Assembly: GCF_014638845.1 (NCBI RefSeq)
Contig: NZ_BMFP01000006.1
Location: 124,001-188,000 of the forward strand
Direction: 5' to 3'
DNA from: Pontibacter amylolyticus
GTDB lineage: Bacteria; Bacteroidota; Bacteroidia; Cytophagales; Hymenobacteraceae
DNA length: 64,000 nt
Shown: piece by piece, positions 16,743 to 24,270 of the stretch
How the letters are laid out: every line of letters begins with the position of its first letter
Position numbering within the stretch: position 1 is the first letter of the stretch
The notes under the pieces: model-generated
What the model saw: only the letters and a program-made list of their open reading frames with translations
What the model was told of the DNA's origin: nothing
The model's database searches: none
Made by a program: the position numbers and the translations under genes

Positions 16743-17170
16743 GCAAGTACCCTGGTCTTGCAGATGCGGTCGTGGAACAGGCGGGAATGGGAGGAAACTC
16801 TTGTTCCTGTCAAGGCCTGCATGAGCAACACAAAAATGCTGATTGGCTTGAAAATGTAGCGGAAGCTGGCACATCGGAACGAGATGCGTTCACCGGCATG
16901 ACCCACGACGCGAAGCCCCAGCAAATGTTTGCCCATAGAACCCTGCCAGGTTGCACTTTCGGTGCCGGCAAAGTAGAGCCAGCCCATCAGCAAATGCAGC
17001 AGGCGCTCTGACTTAAAGATAAAAGCCTCTTCGTTGCTGCTGATAGTAAAGTACTCGATCAGTCCGATAACGGAAAGCAAGAAAAGTGCGTCCAGACAAA
17101 AAGCAAGCACCCTTGCGCCCAACTGGGCCTCGAGTAGATGCGGTTTCGCTTTCTGATAAGACAATTGCAT
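16739..17170 (-). CDS. RDD family membrane protein
   Basis: The 143-residue protein shows the RDD signature. GARVLAFCLDALFLL near 18-32 carries the first Arg and Asp, and a later part reads GSMGKHLLGLRVVGHAGERIS with the conserved GK and LR. There are two or three membrane helices. Family members are small inner membrane proteins, some linked to sodium or proton antiport, most without known roles. The gene converges on the histidine phosphatase gene, overlapping its stop by 4 bases. Start at the ATG 17170. Confidence 0.87.
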   Translation of the reverse strand: MQLSYQKAKPHLLEAQLGARVLAFCLDALFLLSVIGLIEYFTISSNEEAFIFKSERLLHLLMGWLYFAGTESATWQGSMGKHLLGLRVVGHAGERISFRCASFRYIFKPISIFVLLMQALTGTRVSSHSRLFHDRICKTRVLA

Positions 17171-17268
17171 ACGTAATTAAGGAGTAATAGCACCTTAACA
17201 TAAGATGCTATTACTCTATACTACATACCTGCAAGTGGGTTGCAGTATTTTATTAAAAATTGTAATTT

Positions 17269-17772
17269 TTAAAATATAGAGGTCTGTGTAGCAGTCCGGA
17301 GTGCCCCTTCATGGCGCAAGAGCCACTCTTTCCGCCATAGACCACCTGCATAACCTGTCAAACTTCCATCGCTGCCGATCACCCGGTGGCAGGGCACCAC
17401 AATGCAGATCGGATTCCGGCCATTGGCAGCCCCTACAGCCCTGATGGCCTTCTCTCCCGAAACAACTTTTGATACGGCCAGGTAGCTGGTGGTTTTGCCA
17501 TGCGGTATACCCTGCAGCTCCTGCCATACCTGCTTTTGGAAAGTCGTACCTGCTGGCGCCAACGTCAGGTTAAACTCCTGTCGCTTTCCCGCAAAGTATT
17601 CCTGTAGTTGCTGCACGCAAGCATTGAGACAAGCGGGCAGTTCATCTGTCTGGTCATCTGGTGTTACTTCGTCATCACAGAACCTGACTTCCGTTATACC
17701 CAGGTCTGTACCGCTGATCCGGAGTTGCCCCAGGGGAGATGGCATATAAGTAGTGTAGGTTCGGTTTTCCAT
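17269..17772 (-). CDS. ogt: Methylated-DNA--protein-cysteine methyltransferase
   Basis: The active-site motif PCHRV is at residues 127-131 with acceptor Cys128, preceded by NPICIVV and followed by GSLTGYAGGLWRKEWLL, the usual end of this family. The helix-turn-helix that grips DNA lies at about 75-120. The protein moves methyl groups from O6-methylguanine to its own cysteine. I chose the ATG at 17772 (167 residues) because the family starts right at a short beta hairpin such as YTTYMPSPLGQLRI; the frame is open 26 codons further upstream. It is a single-domain Ogt-type protein, not an Ada fusion. Confidence 0.94.
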   Translation of the reverse strand: MENRTYTTYMPSPLGQLRISGTDLGITEVRFCDDEVTPDDQTDELPACLNACVQQLQEYFAGKRQEFNLTLAPAGTTFQKQVWQELQGIPHGKTTSYLAVSKVVSGEKAIRAVGAANGRNPICIVVPCHRVIGSDGSLTGYAGGLWRKEWLLRHEGALRTATQTSIF

Positions 17773-17876
17773 AGTATGCGCCTGGTTATACCTCAAATAT
17801 AGAAATTCAAACTCACGTTCGCCATCAAACTTTTGAGAGTGTACTGGCAAACGCAGGTGTCAGGTATAGGGCAGGT

Positions 17877-18884
17877 CTACTTGCTGGCTACTGCCGTGGG
17901 TGGGGTATAGCGCTCTACCCTGTTGGCATTCGCCTCTACCGACATCAGGTATTTGTAGATCGCTTTCAGGTCGGCTTCTTCCATGCCCGCATACATGGCC
18001 CAAGGCATAATGGTGTTGAAATCATCGGGACCCAGCTTTTTGGCAGTTGCCTCAGGTGTTCCGTAGCTTTTAAAGCGCTGCACAAAGGTTTCTTCCGTCC
18101 AGTTGCCTATACCTGTTTGCCTGTCAGGTGTGATGTTGGCGGAACGCAACACGGCGCCATTCGGAAACTTAAACTCGAACCCACCGGCCAGGTATTTCCC
18201 TTCAATAGGTGCCCCTTTCTCCTGTGGCGTATGGCATTCAGCGCAAGCCGCTATCGTGAGCAGGTACTTGCCGCGGACCAGTTCATCCTCCAGTGTGCGT
18301 TCATCAGTAGGAGTAGGTTTCCCTGACGGGATGGTGCGGAGGATCAGACTCATGGGGAAATCCGGTTTGGGGGCCGGCACCTGGTGCTTGATCGGATCAA
18401 GTGAACGAATGTAGGAGACAATGGCGTAAGCATCATTGGTCGTCATGTTGGCATACGACTTATAAGGCATTACAGGGAAAAGCGGATCGCCGTTGCGGCT
18501 AACTCCCGTTGTGAAAGCGCGGTATACCTCTCCATCGGTCCAGTTGCCTATACCTGTTTCGGGGTCAGAGGTGATGTTGCGGGCATAAAAAACGCCAGGG
18601 AAGCCCATAGAGTGGTCAAACACATCGCCCCCTTTGCCCTCTGTGCCAGGTATAACCGGACCTGCAAAGCGGGAAAAGTCGCGGGTAGAATGGCAGTCAA
18701 TGCAAACCGCCACATGGTTGGCCAGGTAAGCGCCCCGTTCAAGTAACTCCGGCGTTTTCTTAATGGTGATGGAAGGAGCCGCATCCACCTTCGGGAAGGT
18801 ATAGCGCAGGTATAAAACTCCAGCCGCTGCAATAACCACCAGCGCCACAAGCAGCATACCGATGATTCTAAATGCTTTTTTCAT
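17877..18884 (-). CDS. Membrane-anchored diheme cytochrome c
   Basis: The 335-residue protein has one N-terminal membrane helix (residues 8-26) and two cytochrome c domains. The heme motifs are CIDCH at 61-65 and CAECH at 214-218. Likely axial methionines are M139 in FPVMPYKSY and the Met of TIMPWAMYAG. Two similar GIGNWTDGEV/GIGNWTEETF segments show internal duplication. Such proteins pass electrons in the periplasm, often as the acceptor subunit of a dehydrogenase; no dehydrogenase lies next to it here. It is divergent from the promoter at 19056-19087. Confidence 0.92.
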   Translation of the reverse strand: MKKAFRIIGMLLVALVVIAAAGVLYLRYTFPKVDAAPSITIKKTPELLERGAYLANHVAVCIDCHSTRDFSRFAGPVIPGTEGKGGDVFDHSMGFPGVFYARNITSDPETGIGNWTDGEVYRAFTTGVSRNGDPLFPVMPYKSYANMTTNDAYAIVSYIRSLDPIKHQVPAPKPDFPMSLILRTIPSGKPTPTDERTLEDELVRGKYLLTIAACAECHTPQEKGAPIEGKYLAGGFEFKFPNGAVLRSANITPDRQTGIGNWTEETFVQRFKSYGTPEATAKKLGPDDFNTIMPWAMYAGMEEADLKAIYKYLMSVEANANRVERYTPPTAVASK

Positions 18885-19055
18885 AACAGTGAGAGGAATA
18901 AGGTAAGAGATCGGGTTTGGGTTAACTGTAAAGTGTAATATTTAAAATAAATATCTTTATAGTCAAGTGCATTTTTACCTTGGGTTGTATATTTTAGTGC
19001 AGCGCTAATTTGGAGGTGTGAAAGCAGTATATAATCAAGTATAAGCATGAACTAT

Positions 19056-19087
19056 GTTGTTGTATTAAATGTATGTACATATATTTG
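19056..19087 (+). promoter_or_regulatory. Promoter with palindromic operator, similar to that of the second yceI gene
   Basis: A TTG-type -33 (GTTG 19056-19059), 20 bases, and -7 TATATTTG (19080-19087). Between them ATGTATGTACAT (19069-19080) contains the perfect palindrome TATGTACATA. The same layout, with shared GAACTATGTT upstream, is found at 20985-21016. The next real gene is marR at 19504, behind a repeat element at 19186-19414, so the element may have landed in the leader. A 20-codon frame from 19092 ends quickly and is not called. Confidence 0.6.
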
Positions 19088-19185
19088 CGAAATGGAGAGT
19101 TTTTATGATCAGCTATTGTCAGAATTATTCTCTTCAAGCTGGTTTTATGAATGAAACTTTTTCTTTCATGTAGCGCGGTTTGTAA

Positions 19186-19414
19186 GGGCAGGTCACGGAC
19201 CAATGCCTTCAACTTAAGCAATGATTAAATCAAGCTGTCATCTCGACAGAATGGAGAGATCTGGATTCTTTCAGGGTTTTCACACTGTTTCAGATTTCTC
19301 CCAAAGGTCGAAATGACAAAAAAAACCTTAAGTTGACCCCATCTATCCTACAAGTTTCTATTTCACTCAAACTTGCGGCATGGGGAGATCTGTAGGACAG
19401 GTCGCGACCTGTCC
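19186..19414. repeat. Repeat element of the 1474-1648 family, followed by a solo 20 bp palindrome
   Basis: At 19186-19346 the order is GGGCAGGTCACGGACC, CAACTTAAG, the inner GTCATCTCGAC ... GTCGAAATGAC pair, and CTTAAGTTGACC, as in the 175 bp unit but with a damaged right arm. At 19395-19414 lies the perfect palindrome GGACAGGTCGCGACCTGTCC. Both are in the 620-base gap between the cytochrome gene and marR. No gene is seen in the gap. Confidence 0.75.
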
Positions 19415-19503
19415 GAATTGTGCACGATAATCTTGTAAAACCAGATTCAGATAATTTTCAGTAGGAAAAGGTTAATGCCTCACAACAATTAAAACAGCAT
19501 AAC

Positions 19504-19959
19504 ATGAATATAGAAGAAGAAATTAAGCAGGCGGTTTTCAGGAGTCCGCACCAGAAAGCGTACATTAACCTGGTCTACACGGCGGGATGGGTTGAGCAGC
19601 AGCAGAGTATGCAGTTCAAACCTTTTGGGGTGAGTCTACCGCAGTACAATGTTTTGCGTATCTTGCGCGGACAATACCCGAAACCTGCTACCGTTAGTAT
19701 GCTGATTGAGCGCATGCTTGACAAGACTTCAAACGCCTCCCGGATCGTGGATAAACTGGTGGCCAAGGAACTGGTCACCCGTCAGCAGTGCCCGAATGAT
19801 CGCCGCACCGTTGATGTGCTGATAACCGACAAGGGCCTTAATCTGCTCAAGCAGATGGACGAACTGGAAGGAGGGAAGGGGACAGGTATAACGAATTTGT
19901 CGGACGAAGAGGCCTTGCAGCTAAGCAAACTGTTGGATAAAGTGAGGGAGAAGAATTAA
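19504..19959 (+). CDS. MarR family transcriptional regulator
   Basis: The 151-residue protein has the winged-helix core of the MarR family. The recognition helix region is near 57-76 (MLIERMLDKTSNASRIVDKL), and the wing is around CPNDRRTVDVLITDKG at 97-112, where the DR pair is highly conserved. It should bind a palindromic operator as a dimer. The first yceI gene follows after 48 bases, so the two are probably cotranscribed. Palindromic promoter elements at 19069-19080 and 20996-21009 are the likely targets, by inference. No cysteine suited to redox sensing stands out except Cys99 next to the wing. Confidence 0.93.
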   Translation: MNIEEEIKQAVFRSPHQKAYINLVYTAGWVEQQQSMQFKPFGVSLPQYNVLRILRGQYPKPATVSMLIERMLDKTSNASRIVDKLVAKELVTRQQCPNDRRTVDVLITDKGLNLLKQMDELEGGKGTGITNLSDEEALQLSKLLDKVREKN

Positions 19960-20007
19960 ACCATTTGACAATTTAACCATCCAAACATTCAACAATTTAT
20001 AAATCAC

Positions 20008-20667
20008 ATGAAAAAAACCGCTATTCTGGCATCACTTGCCGCCGTGCTGATGCTATCTGCCTTTACAGGCACCTCTCGCACTGATCTGAATGCAACTGAA
20101 GTGGCCGCTCCTGCCAAAGCCCGTACGTTTGCTGTGGAGACTGCTGCCAGCGAAGTAAACTGGAACGCCAAAAAAGTGACCGGTGAGCACTACGGCAAAA
20201 TCTCTATGAAAAGCGGCCAGCTGCAGGTAGACAAAAACCGCGTGACAGGTGGCACCTTCGAGTTTGATATGAGCTCCATTACAGTAGAAGACATCAAAGA
20301 TGCCGGCATGAATGGCAAACTGGTAGGTCACCTGAAGTCGGATGACTTTTTTGGCGTAGAAAAGCACCCAAGCGCTTCCTTCGTGATCACAGAAGCTACT
20401 CCGATTGCGAAAGCCGCAGCCGGAAAACCGAACTACAACGTAAAAGGCAACCTGACCATCAAAGGCATCACCAACCCGGTGAGCTTCCCGGCTACCATCG
20501 CCGTGAAAGACGGTGTGGCCACAGCCAAAGCCGATGTGACTGTAGACCGCACCAAATACGACATCCGCTACCGCTCCAGCAACTTCTTCGAGAACCTGGG
20601 CGACAAAGCGATCTACGATGAGTTTACAGTGAGCTTTAACGTAAAGGCGAAGCAAACGAATAGCTAA
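20008..20667 (+). CDS. YceI family protein (exported), copy 1
   Basis: The 219-residue protein has a signal peptide (MKKTAILASLAAVLMLSAFTG). A lipocalin-like YceI domain follows: TFAVETAASEVNWNAKKVTGEHYGKI, then HLKSDDFFGVEKHPSASF and VKGNLTIKGITNPVSFP. YceI proteins are periplasmic beta-barrels that bind isoprenoid-type lipids. The gene follows marR by 48 bases and ends in a strong terminator. Its closest relative in the window is the lipoprotein copy at 21059. Function beyond lipid binding is unknown. Confidence 0.94.
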   Translation: MKKTAILASLAAVLMLSAFTGTSRTDLNATEVAAPAKARTFAVETAASEVNWNAKKVTGEHYGKISMKSGQLQVDKNRVTGGTFEFDMSSITVEDIKDAGMNGKLVGHLKSDDFFGVEKHPSASFVITEATPIAKAAAGKPNYNVKGNLTIKGITNPVSFPATIAVKDGVATAKADVTVDRTKYDIRYRSSNFFENLGDKAIYDEFTVSFNVKAKQTNS

Positions 20668-20693
20668 GGTATAGCTAAAGTAACCCTATGCAA

Positions 20694-20724
20694 GCCCTCC
20701 CCTGAAAACAGGGGAGGGCTTTTT
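20694..20724 (+). terminator. Rho-independent terminator after the first yceI gene
   Basis: A perfect 11 bp stem, GCCCTCCCCTG and CAGGGGAGGGC, with a four-A loop and five T bases after it. It would end the marR-yceI transcript. Confidence 0.92.
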
Positions 20725-20751
20725 GTTTCAAGCAGGTGGGGGATCCTATTT

Positions 20752-20905
20752 GTCATCTCGACGAAAGGAGAGATCTGAATCATTTCAAAGCCTGTTCAAT
20801 GTTTCAGATTTCTCAATAGCATTCGAAATGACAAAAAAACTTTCTGCCGGTGTAGAGATTCTGACAATTCACCTATGCACGATTCGGACAAGTCGCGACC
20901 TGTCC
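20752..20905. repeat. Partial repeat of the 1474-1648 family plus palindrome
   Basis: The inner hairpin pair (GTCATCTCGACG ... TTCGAAATGAC) lies at 20751-20832. A near-perfect copy of the 20 bp palindrome with one change (GGACAAGTCGCGACCTGTCC) is at 20886-20905. A low-complexity AACCATCAACAATCC stretch follows to 20975. The gap 20725-20980 holds nothing else. Confidence 0.7.
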
Positions 20906-20984
20906 TTGCAAAAACCTTTTAACAATTCAGCCATCAGCAATTTAACCATCAACAATCCAACAATTCAAAAAATCCTGAACTATG

Positions 20985-21016
20985 TTTGTACAATAAATGT
21001 ATATACATTAGATTTG
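20985..21016 (+). promoter_or_regulatory. Promoter with 14 bp palindrome before the second yceI gene
   Basis: TTTG at 20985-20988, 20 bases, and TAGATTTG at 21009-21016 match the Bacteroidota promoter fully. AATGTATATACATT (20996-21009) is a perfect 14 bp palindrome placed between the two boxes, an ideal site for repression by a dimeric regulator such as the MarR protein encoded at 19504. Transcription would start near 21023, about 36 bases before the ATG. Confidence 0.75.
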
Positions 21017-21058
21017 CAAACAAAATCAGAAAACTATAATTATCTAAATTAGAATTAC

Positions 21059-21721
21059 ATGAAAAAGACAGCAATTCTTGCATCTATGGCTGCAGCGTTT
21101 TTATTTACTGCCTGCACCGACAGCAATACTGCAACTGAAAACACAACTGCCGTAACAACTGAAGCCACTGTTGCAACAGAAGGTGAGGCTTATGCCGTAG
21201 ATCCGGCTGCCAGCGAACTGACCTGGAACGGTAAAAAAGTGGGTGGTGAGCACTCTGGTAACATCAGCCTGCAAGGCGGCGAGTTGGTAGTAGCTGACGG
21301 CCAGCTAGTAGGTGGTGAGTTTACCATCGACATGGCCTCTATCACCAACACCGACTTAACAGATGCCAAGTACAATGCTGACTTAGTAGGTCACCTGAAG
21401 TCTGACGATTTCTTTGGCGTAGAGCAGCACCCAACGGCTAACTTCAAGATCAACAGCATCAGCCCGATAGCCGACGCTGCTGCCGGTCAGCCGAACTATA
21501 ACGTAGAAGGCGACCTGACGATCAAAGGCAAAACAAACCCGGTGAGCTTCCCGGCTACGATCAACGTTGAGAACGGCACAGCCACTGCGAAAGCCGATGT
21601 GATCGTTGACCGCGCCAAGTATGATGTACGCTACGGTTCTAAGAGCTTCTTCGATGACCTGGGCGACAAGGTAATCGACGACAACTTCACCGTGAGCCTA
21701 GATATTACTGCAAAGAAGTAA
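21059..21721 (+). CDS. YceI family lipoprotein, copy 2
   Basis: The 220-residue protein has a lipoprotein signal with Cys19 (LFTAC), then a linker rich in Thr, Glu and Ala (about 20-42), then a YceI domain with the same hallmark segments as copy 1: AASELTWNGKKVGGEHSGNI, HLKSDDFFGVEQHP, and GDLTIKGKTNPVSFP. It is probably anchored to the envelope, whereas copy 1 is soluble. It has its own promoter with a palindrome and its own terminator. The two copies likely arose by duplication and may bind the same type of lipid. Confidence 0.94.
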   Translation: MKKTAILASMAAAFLFTACTDSNTATENTTAVTTEATVATEGEAYAVDPAASELTWNGKKVGGEHSGNISLQGGELVVADGQLVGGEFTIDMASITNTDLTDAKYNADLVGHLKSDDFFGVEQHPTANFKINSISPIADAAAGQPNYNVEGDLTIKGKTNPVSFPATINVENGTATAKADVIVDRAKYDVRYGSKSFFDDLGDKVIDDNFTVSLDITAKK

Positions 21722-21759
21722 TTTATATTACCTTCCCCGAGTAGGTAAACCCCTCCCAA

Positions 21760-21791
21760 GCCCTCCCCTGAATACAGGCGGAGGGCTTTTT
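21760..21791 (+). terminator. Terminator after the second yceI gene
   Basis: Stem GCCCTCCCCTG with an imperfect partner CAGGCGGAGGGC around loop AATA, then TTTTT. It resembles the terminator of the first yceI gene, as if duplicated with the gene, but is less perfect. Confidence 0.8.
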
Positions 21792-21858
21792 CTGTCTGAA
21801 TCTAATTATAGTTGGTCCTCAACCCCAAGAATTTTCAGGATCGTTGTATATGCCGGTT

Positions 21859-22025
21859 CCAACCACCCCTTACCCCTCCTTGTCTAAGGCGGGGAATTTT
21901 TCTTACGACTTCAACTTTCAATACTTTTCGCTAAAGTATTTTGAAGTAATGACTATGAAACAATTAGTAAGCTAAAGTAAAAACAGATTCCCCGCCTTAA
22001 ACAAGGAGGGGCTAGGGGTGGTTGG
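21859..22025. repeat. 167 bp element with 39 bp inverted repeats
   Basis: The left arm 21859-21897 (CCAACCACCCCTTACCCCTC...) and right arm 21987-22025 are inverted copies with three mismatches. The inner 89 bases are AT-rich and themselves contain a pairing CAATACTTT/AAAGTATTTTG. Single copies of the arm lie at 11093-11130 and 28925-28965. It fills the gap between yceI and the next gene. Confidence 0.75.
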
Positions 22026-22079
22026 ATAAATTGGGTGACAATTTCGTAACTTGCTCTGGTTAAACGAACCTACTACATC

Positions 22080-22841
22080 ATGTTTCAAAAAGCTCTCTAT
22101 ACCTTATTTTTTATATTGCTAATCAATATCACCTCCTGCCAAACAGAAAAACAGCCGGATGCACAGCAGATCGTGGACCAGGCGATTGAGGTGCATGGCG
22201 GAGAACACTTTCTGAAGAGTGCGATCAGCTTTGAGTTCCGGGATAGGCAGTACCGCGCTTTGCGCAATGGCGGCGTCTTTGTGTATAGCCGTACCTTTAC
22301 AGACTCTACCGGGCATGAAGTGCGGGATGTGTGGCGAAACAGTGGTTTTACCCGCACCATCAACGGCGTTGAGGTAGAGCTGCCTGAAGAAAAACAGAAA
22401 GCCTATACTGCTTCTGTCAACTCAGTGATATACTTTGCGCTCCTGCCTTACGCGCTCAACGACGATGCCGTGCGAAAAGAGTACCTTGGGGGGGCTACGA
22501 TCAAAGGCGAGCCTTACAGCAAAGTTAGGATTACGTTTGCGCAAGAAGGCGGTGGCGAAGGTTATCAGGATGTTTACGTCTATTGGTTCCACCAGCAGCG
22601 CCACACCATGGATTACCTGGCCTACTCTTTCCAGGAAAATGACGGCGGTACCCGTTTCCGCGAAGCCATTAACCCCCGCACCGTCGGTGGTATTCTGTTC
22701 CAGGATTATAACAACTATACCTTAAAAGACGAGACTATTCCCCTGGAAGCCTATGACCAGGCCTTCGAAGCTGGTAAGATGGAGAAGGTGTCGGAAGTTG
22801 TGTTGGAAGATTTTGAAGTGAAAGAGTTAGAAGGCCTGTAG
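22080..22841 (+). CDS. Lipoprotein of unknown function (DUF6503-like)
   Basis: The 253-residue protein has a lipoprotein signal (INITSC, Cys20). The mature part opens with AQQIVDQAIEVHGGEHFLKSAISFEFRDRQYRA, a lead-in often seen in Bacteroidota lipoproteins of the DUF6503 type, and continues as a likely beta-rich, LolA-like fold. The role is unknown; it may bind lipid in the periplasm. The family name is from memory of the pattern and is uncertain. Its TAG stop codon is immediately followed by the palindrome GGACAGGTCGCGACCTGTCC, as if a repeat end had supplied the stop. Confidence 0.75.
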   Translation: MFQKALYTLFFILLINITSCQTEKQPDAQQIVDQAIEVHGGEHFLKSAISFEFRDRQYRALRNGGVFVYSRTFTDSTGHEVRDVWRNSGFTRTINGVEVELPEEKQKAYTASVNSVIYFALLPYALNDDAVRKEYLGGATIKGEPYSKVRITFAQEGGGEGYQDVYVYWFHQQRHTMDYLAYSFQENDGGTRFREAINPRTVGGILFQDYNNYTLKDETIPLEAYDQAFEAGKMEKVSEVVLEDFEVKELEGL

Positions 22842-23010
22842 GGACAGGTCGCGACCTGTCCGAATCGTGCACGAGTACATACCTGCTATATATAGTGCGT
22901 CATCCCCCTACCCCCTTCAAAGGGGGACACTCAATATGTGTGAATCATTATTGAAGTACGCACTGAGGAAAGTCACCCTTTGAAGGGGGCAGGGGTGGGT
23001 TAGTCGTACA
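22842..23010. repeat. Palindrome and CCCTTCAAAGGG repeats between convergent genes
   Basis: GGACAGGTCGCGACCTGTCC at 22842-22861 is a perfect palindrome followed by GAATCGTGCACGA, itself partly palindromic and also seen after the copy at 19395. Two CCCCCTTCAAAGGGGG-like palindromes follow (about 22905-22930, and CCCTTTGAAGGG at 22976-22988). The hairpins could act as terminators for both converging genes, but no T-run is present. Confidence 0.65.
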
Positions 23011-23020
23011 CCAACAGCAA

Positions 23021-23911
23021 TTAAACCATCAACAACACCTTCCAAGCCTCTAGCACCTGGTGGTCATCTAGCAGCTTCTTACCCAAATTCTCCAATTCCT
23101 CCCGCAACTGCGTCTGGTCTTCTCTATACTTATTTAAGGTATAAGCTACAACCGGATCAGTTTTAAAGGTTTCTACTTCCTCAGCAGTAGGTATAACCTC
23201 TGTATTCCCCAGCCGCGCCAGGTGATTGCCGGTTAGGATGCTGCTGTTGCGGATGTGCTCCGGCAACTGGTCTACGCCAACGCCTTTGTTGCGCACCGGC
23301 TTGGGCAACTCGAAAATGCAATCTCCATTGGCTCTGAGGTAGTAATCACCACCCATACGCGCGACAGCATCGAGTTTGTAAGGATCTATCTTGCCTTCCT
23401 CGTTAAGGATATTTTCATTCACATGAATCAGCAGCACCTCGCAGATCACCAGGTTACCGGCGCCGCCTTCTGGCCCCAGACTGATTATATCATTTACACG
23501 ACACTCCATGGCCACAGGGGCTCCCTTCACCCGCGGGGCTCGTACCATCACTGAAGGCTCTGGCGTCAGGCCCGATTTGATAAATTCATTAATACCCTTG
23601 TCGTACTCCGTGCTGGCCAGCGACATCTGCTCTACTATGTCGTAGTTGCTAATGTTGATCACCACCTCACGGGTCATTTCTACATTCTCCAGGGTATGCT
23701 TTCCAGTATTGTCACGCACCCGGCGGGCAGGGGAGAAGACCACGATGGGTGGTTTGGCGCTGAAAACATTAAAGAAACTGAAAGGGCTCAGGTTCACATT
23801 CCCCTCCTCATCCACCGTACTGGCAAAGGCGATCGGCCGCGGCGCAATAGCCCCTAACAATAAAGCATGCACTTCTGCCGTTTTGGTTTCTTTCGGGTTG
23901 ATGGTTTTCAT
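23021..23911 (-). CDS. Flavin reductase family protein (FMN-binding split barrel)
   Basis: The ATG at 23911 gives 296 residues starting MKTINPKE; the open frame extends 79 codons further but that part is repeat-like sequence and not conserved-looking. The FMN-binding split-barrel is seen in LLGAIAPRPIAFASTVDEEG, NLSPFSFFNVFSAKPPIVVF and VVINISNYDIVEQM. GDYYLRANGDCIFELPKP is in the second half. Such proteins bind FMN and reduce or carry it for partner enzymes, or act on other substrates. No partner oxygenase lies nearby. Cytoplasmic. Confidence 0.88.
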   Translation of the reverse strand: MKTINPKETKTAEVHALLLGAIAPRPIAFASTVDEEGNVNLSPFSFFNVFSAKPPIVVFSPARRVRDNTGKHTLENVEMTREVVINISNYDIVEQMSLASTEYDKGINEFIKSGLTPEPSVMVRAPRVKGAPVAMECRVNDIISLGPEGGAGNLVICEVLLIHVNENILNEEGKIDPYKLDAVARMGGDYYLRANGDCIFELPKPVRNKGVGVDQLPEHIRNSSILTGNHLARLGNTEVIPTAEEVETFKTDPVVAYTLNKYREDQTQLREELENLGKKLLDDHQVLEAWKVLLMV

Positions 23912-24150
23912 GGTAATCTCTTGTGTTGTTTCGAAGTATGGCAAGTTAAGAAAAAACGAGCGGGCTAGTAGCAAGAGCGCTAACTTCTCAATAAAACTGT
24001 CCCCTTGAGGGGACCCCAAGGGTGTAGAGCCAGTTACCCCTATTGACCCTTGGTCGTAAGTCTCGAACTCTCGTTCTAGCTTGTCCTCAAAGGGATATTT
24101 TTGTATAAAACCTAAAGGCTCTGGATTGGAGTAGACATAATTAACCACAC
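23912..24150. other. Gap without gene before the polysaccharide locus
   Basis: Apart from a GTCCCCTTGAGGGGAC palindrome (near 23999-24014) and a CCAAGGGT/ACCCTTGG pair around it, no gene or RNA is recognised. A minus-strand frame runs through it but has no family look and is taken as an extension of the flavin reductase frame by chance. Confidence 0.55.
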
Positions 24151-24154
24151 ATAA

Positions 24155-24187
24155 AAAATGTTTTCAAAAACATTTTACGTAATTTTG
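24155..24187 (+). promoter_or_regulatory. Likely promoter and operator of the polysaccharide locus
   Basis: TAATTTTG at 24180-24187 matches the -7 consensus. Just upstream a perfect 10 bp inverted repeat (AAAATGTTTT at 24155-24164 and AAAACATTTT at 24167-24176) covers the -33 region, which itself has no TTTG. That layout suggests that a regulator bound at the repeat controls the long operon. Transcription would begin near 24194, about 77 bases before the first ATG. Confidence 0.55.
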
Positions 24188-24270
24188 CTTTCTAGCGACA
24201 ATGTGTTTGCATCACTGAGACTTAGTTGTGCCCTTTAGCTTGTTGCATGAGCAAATGCTATTTACCCTAT

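Noticed and set aside
19092-19154. 20-codon frame after the palindromic promoter
   Set aside because: Too short and without homologues in the window; could be a leader peptide or a remnant, but nothing supports it.
23912-24148. N-terminal extension of the flavin reductase
   Set aside because: The 79 extra codons run through a repeat-like gap and look unlike the family; the ATG at 23911 gives a normal start.
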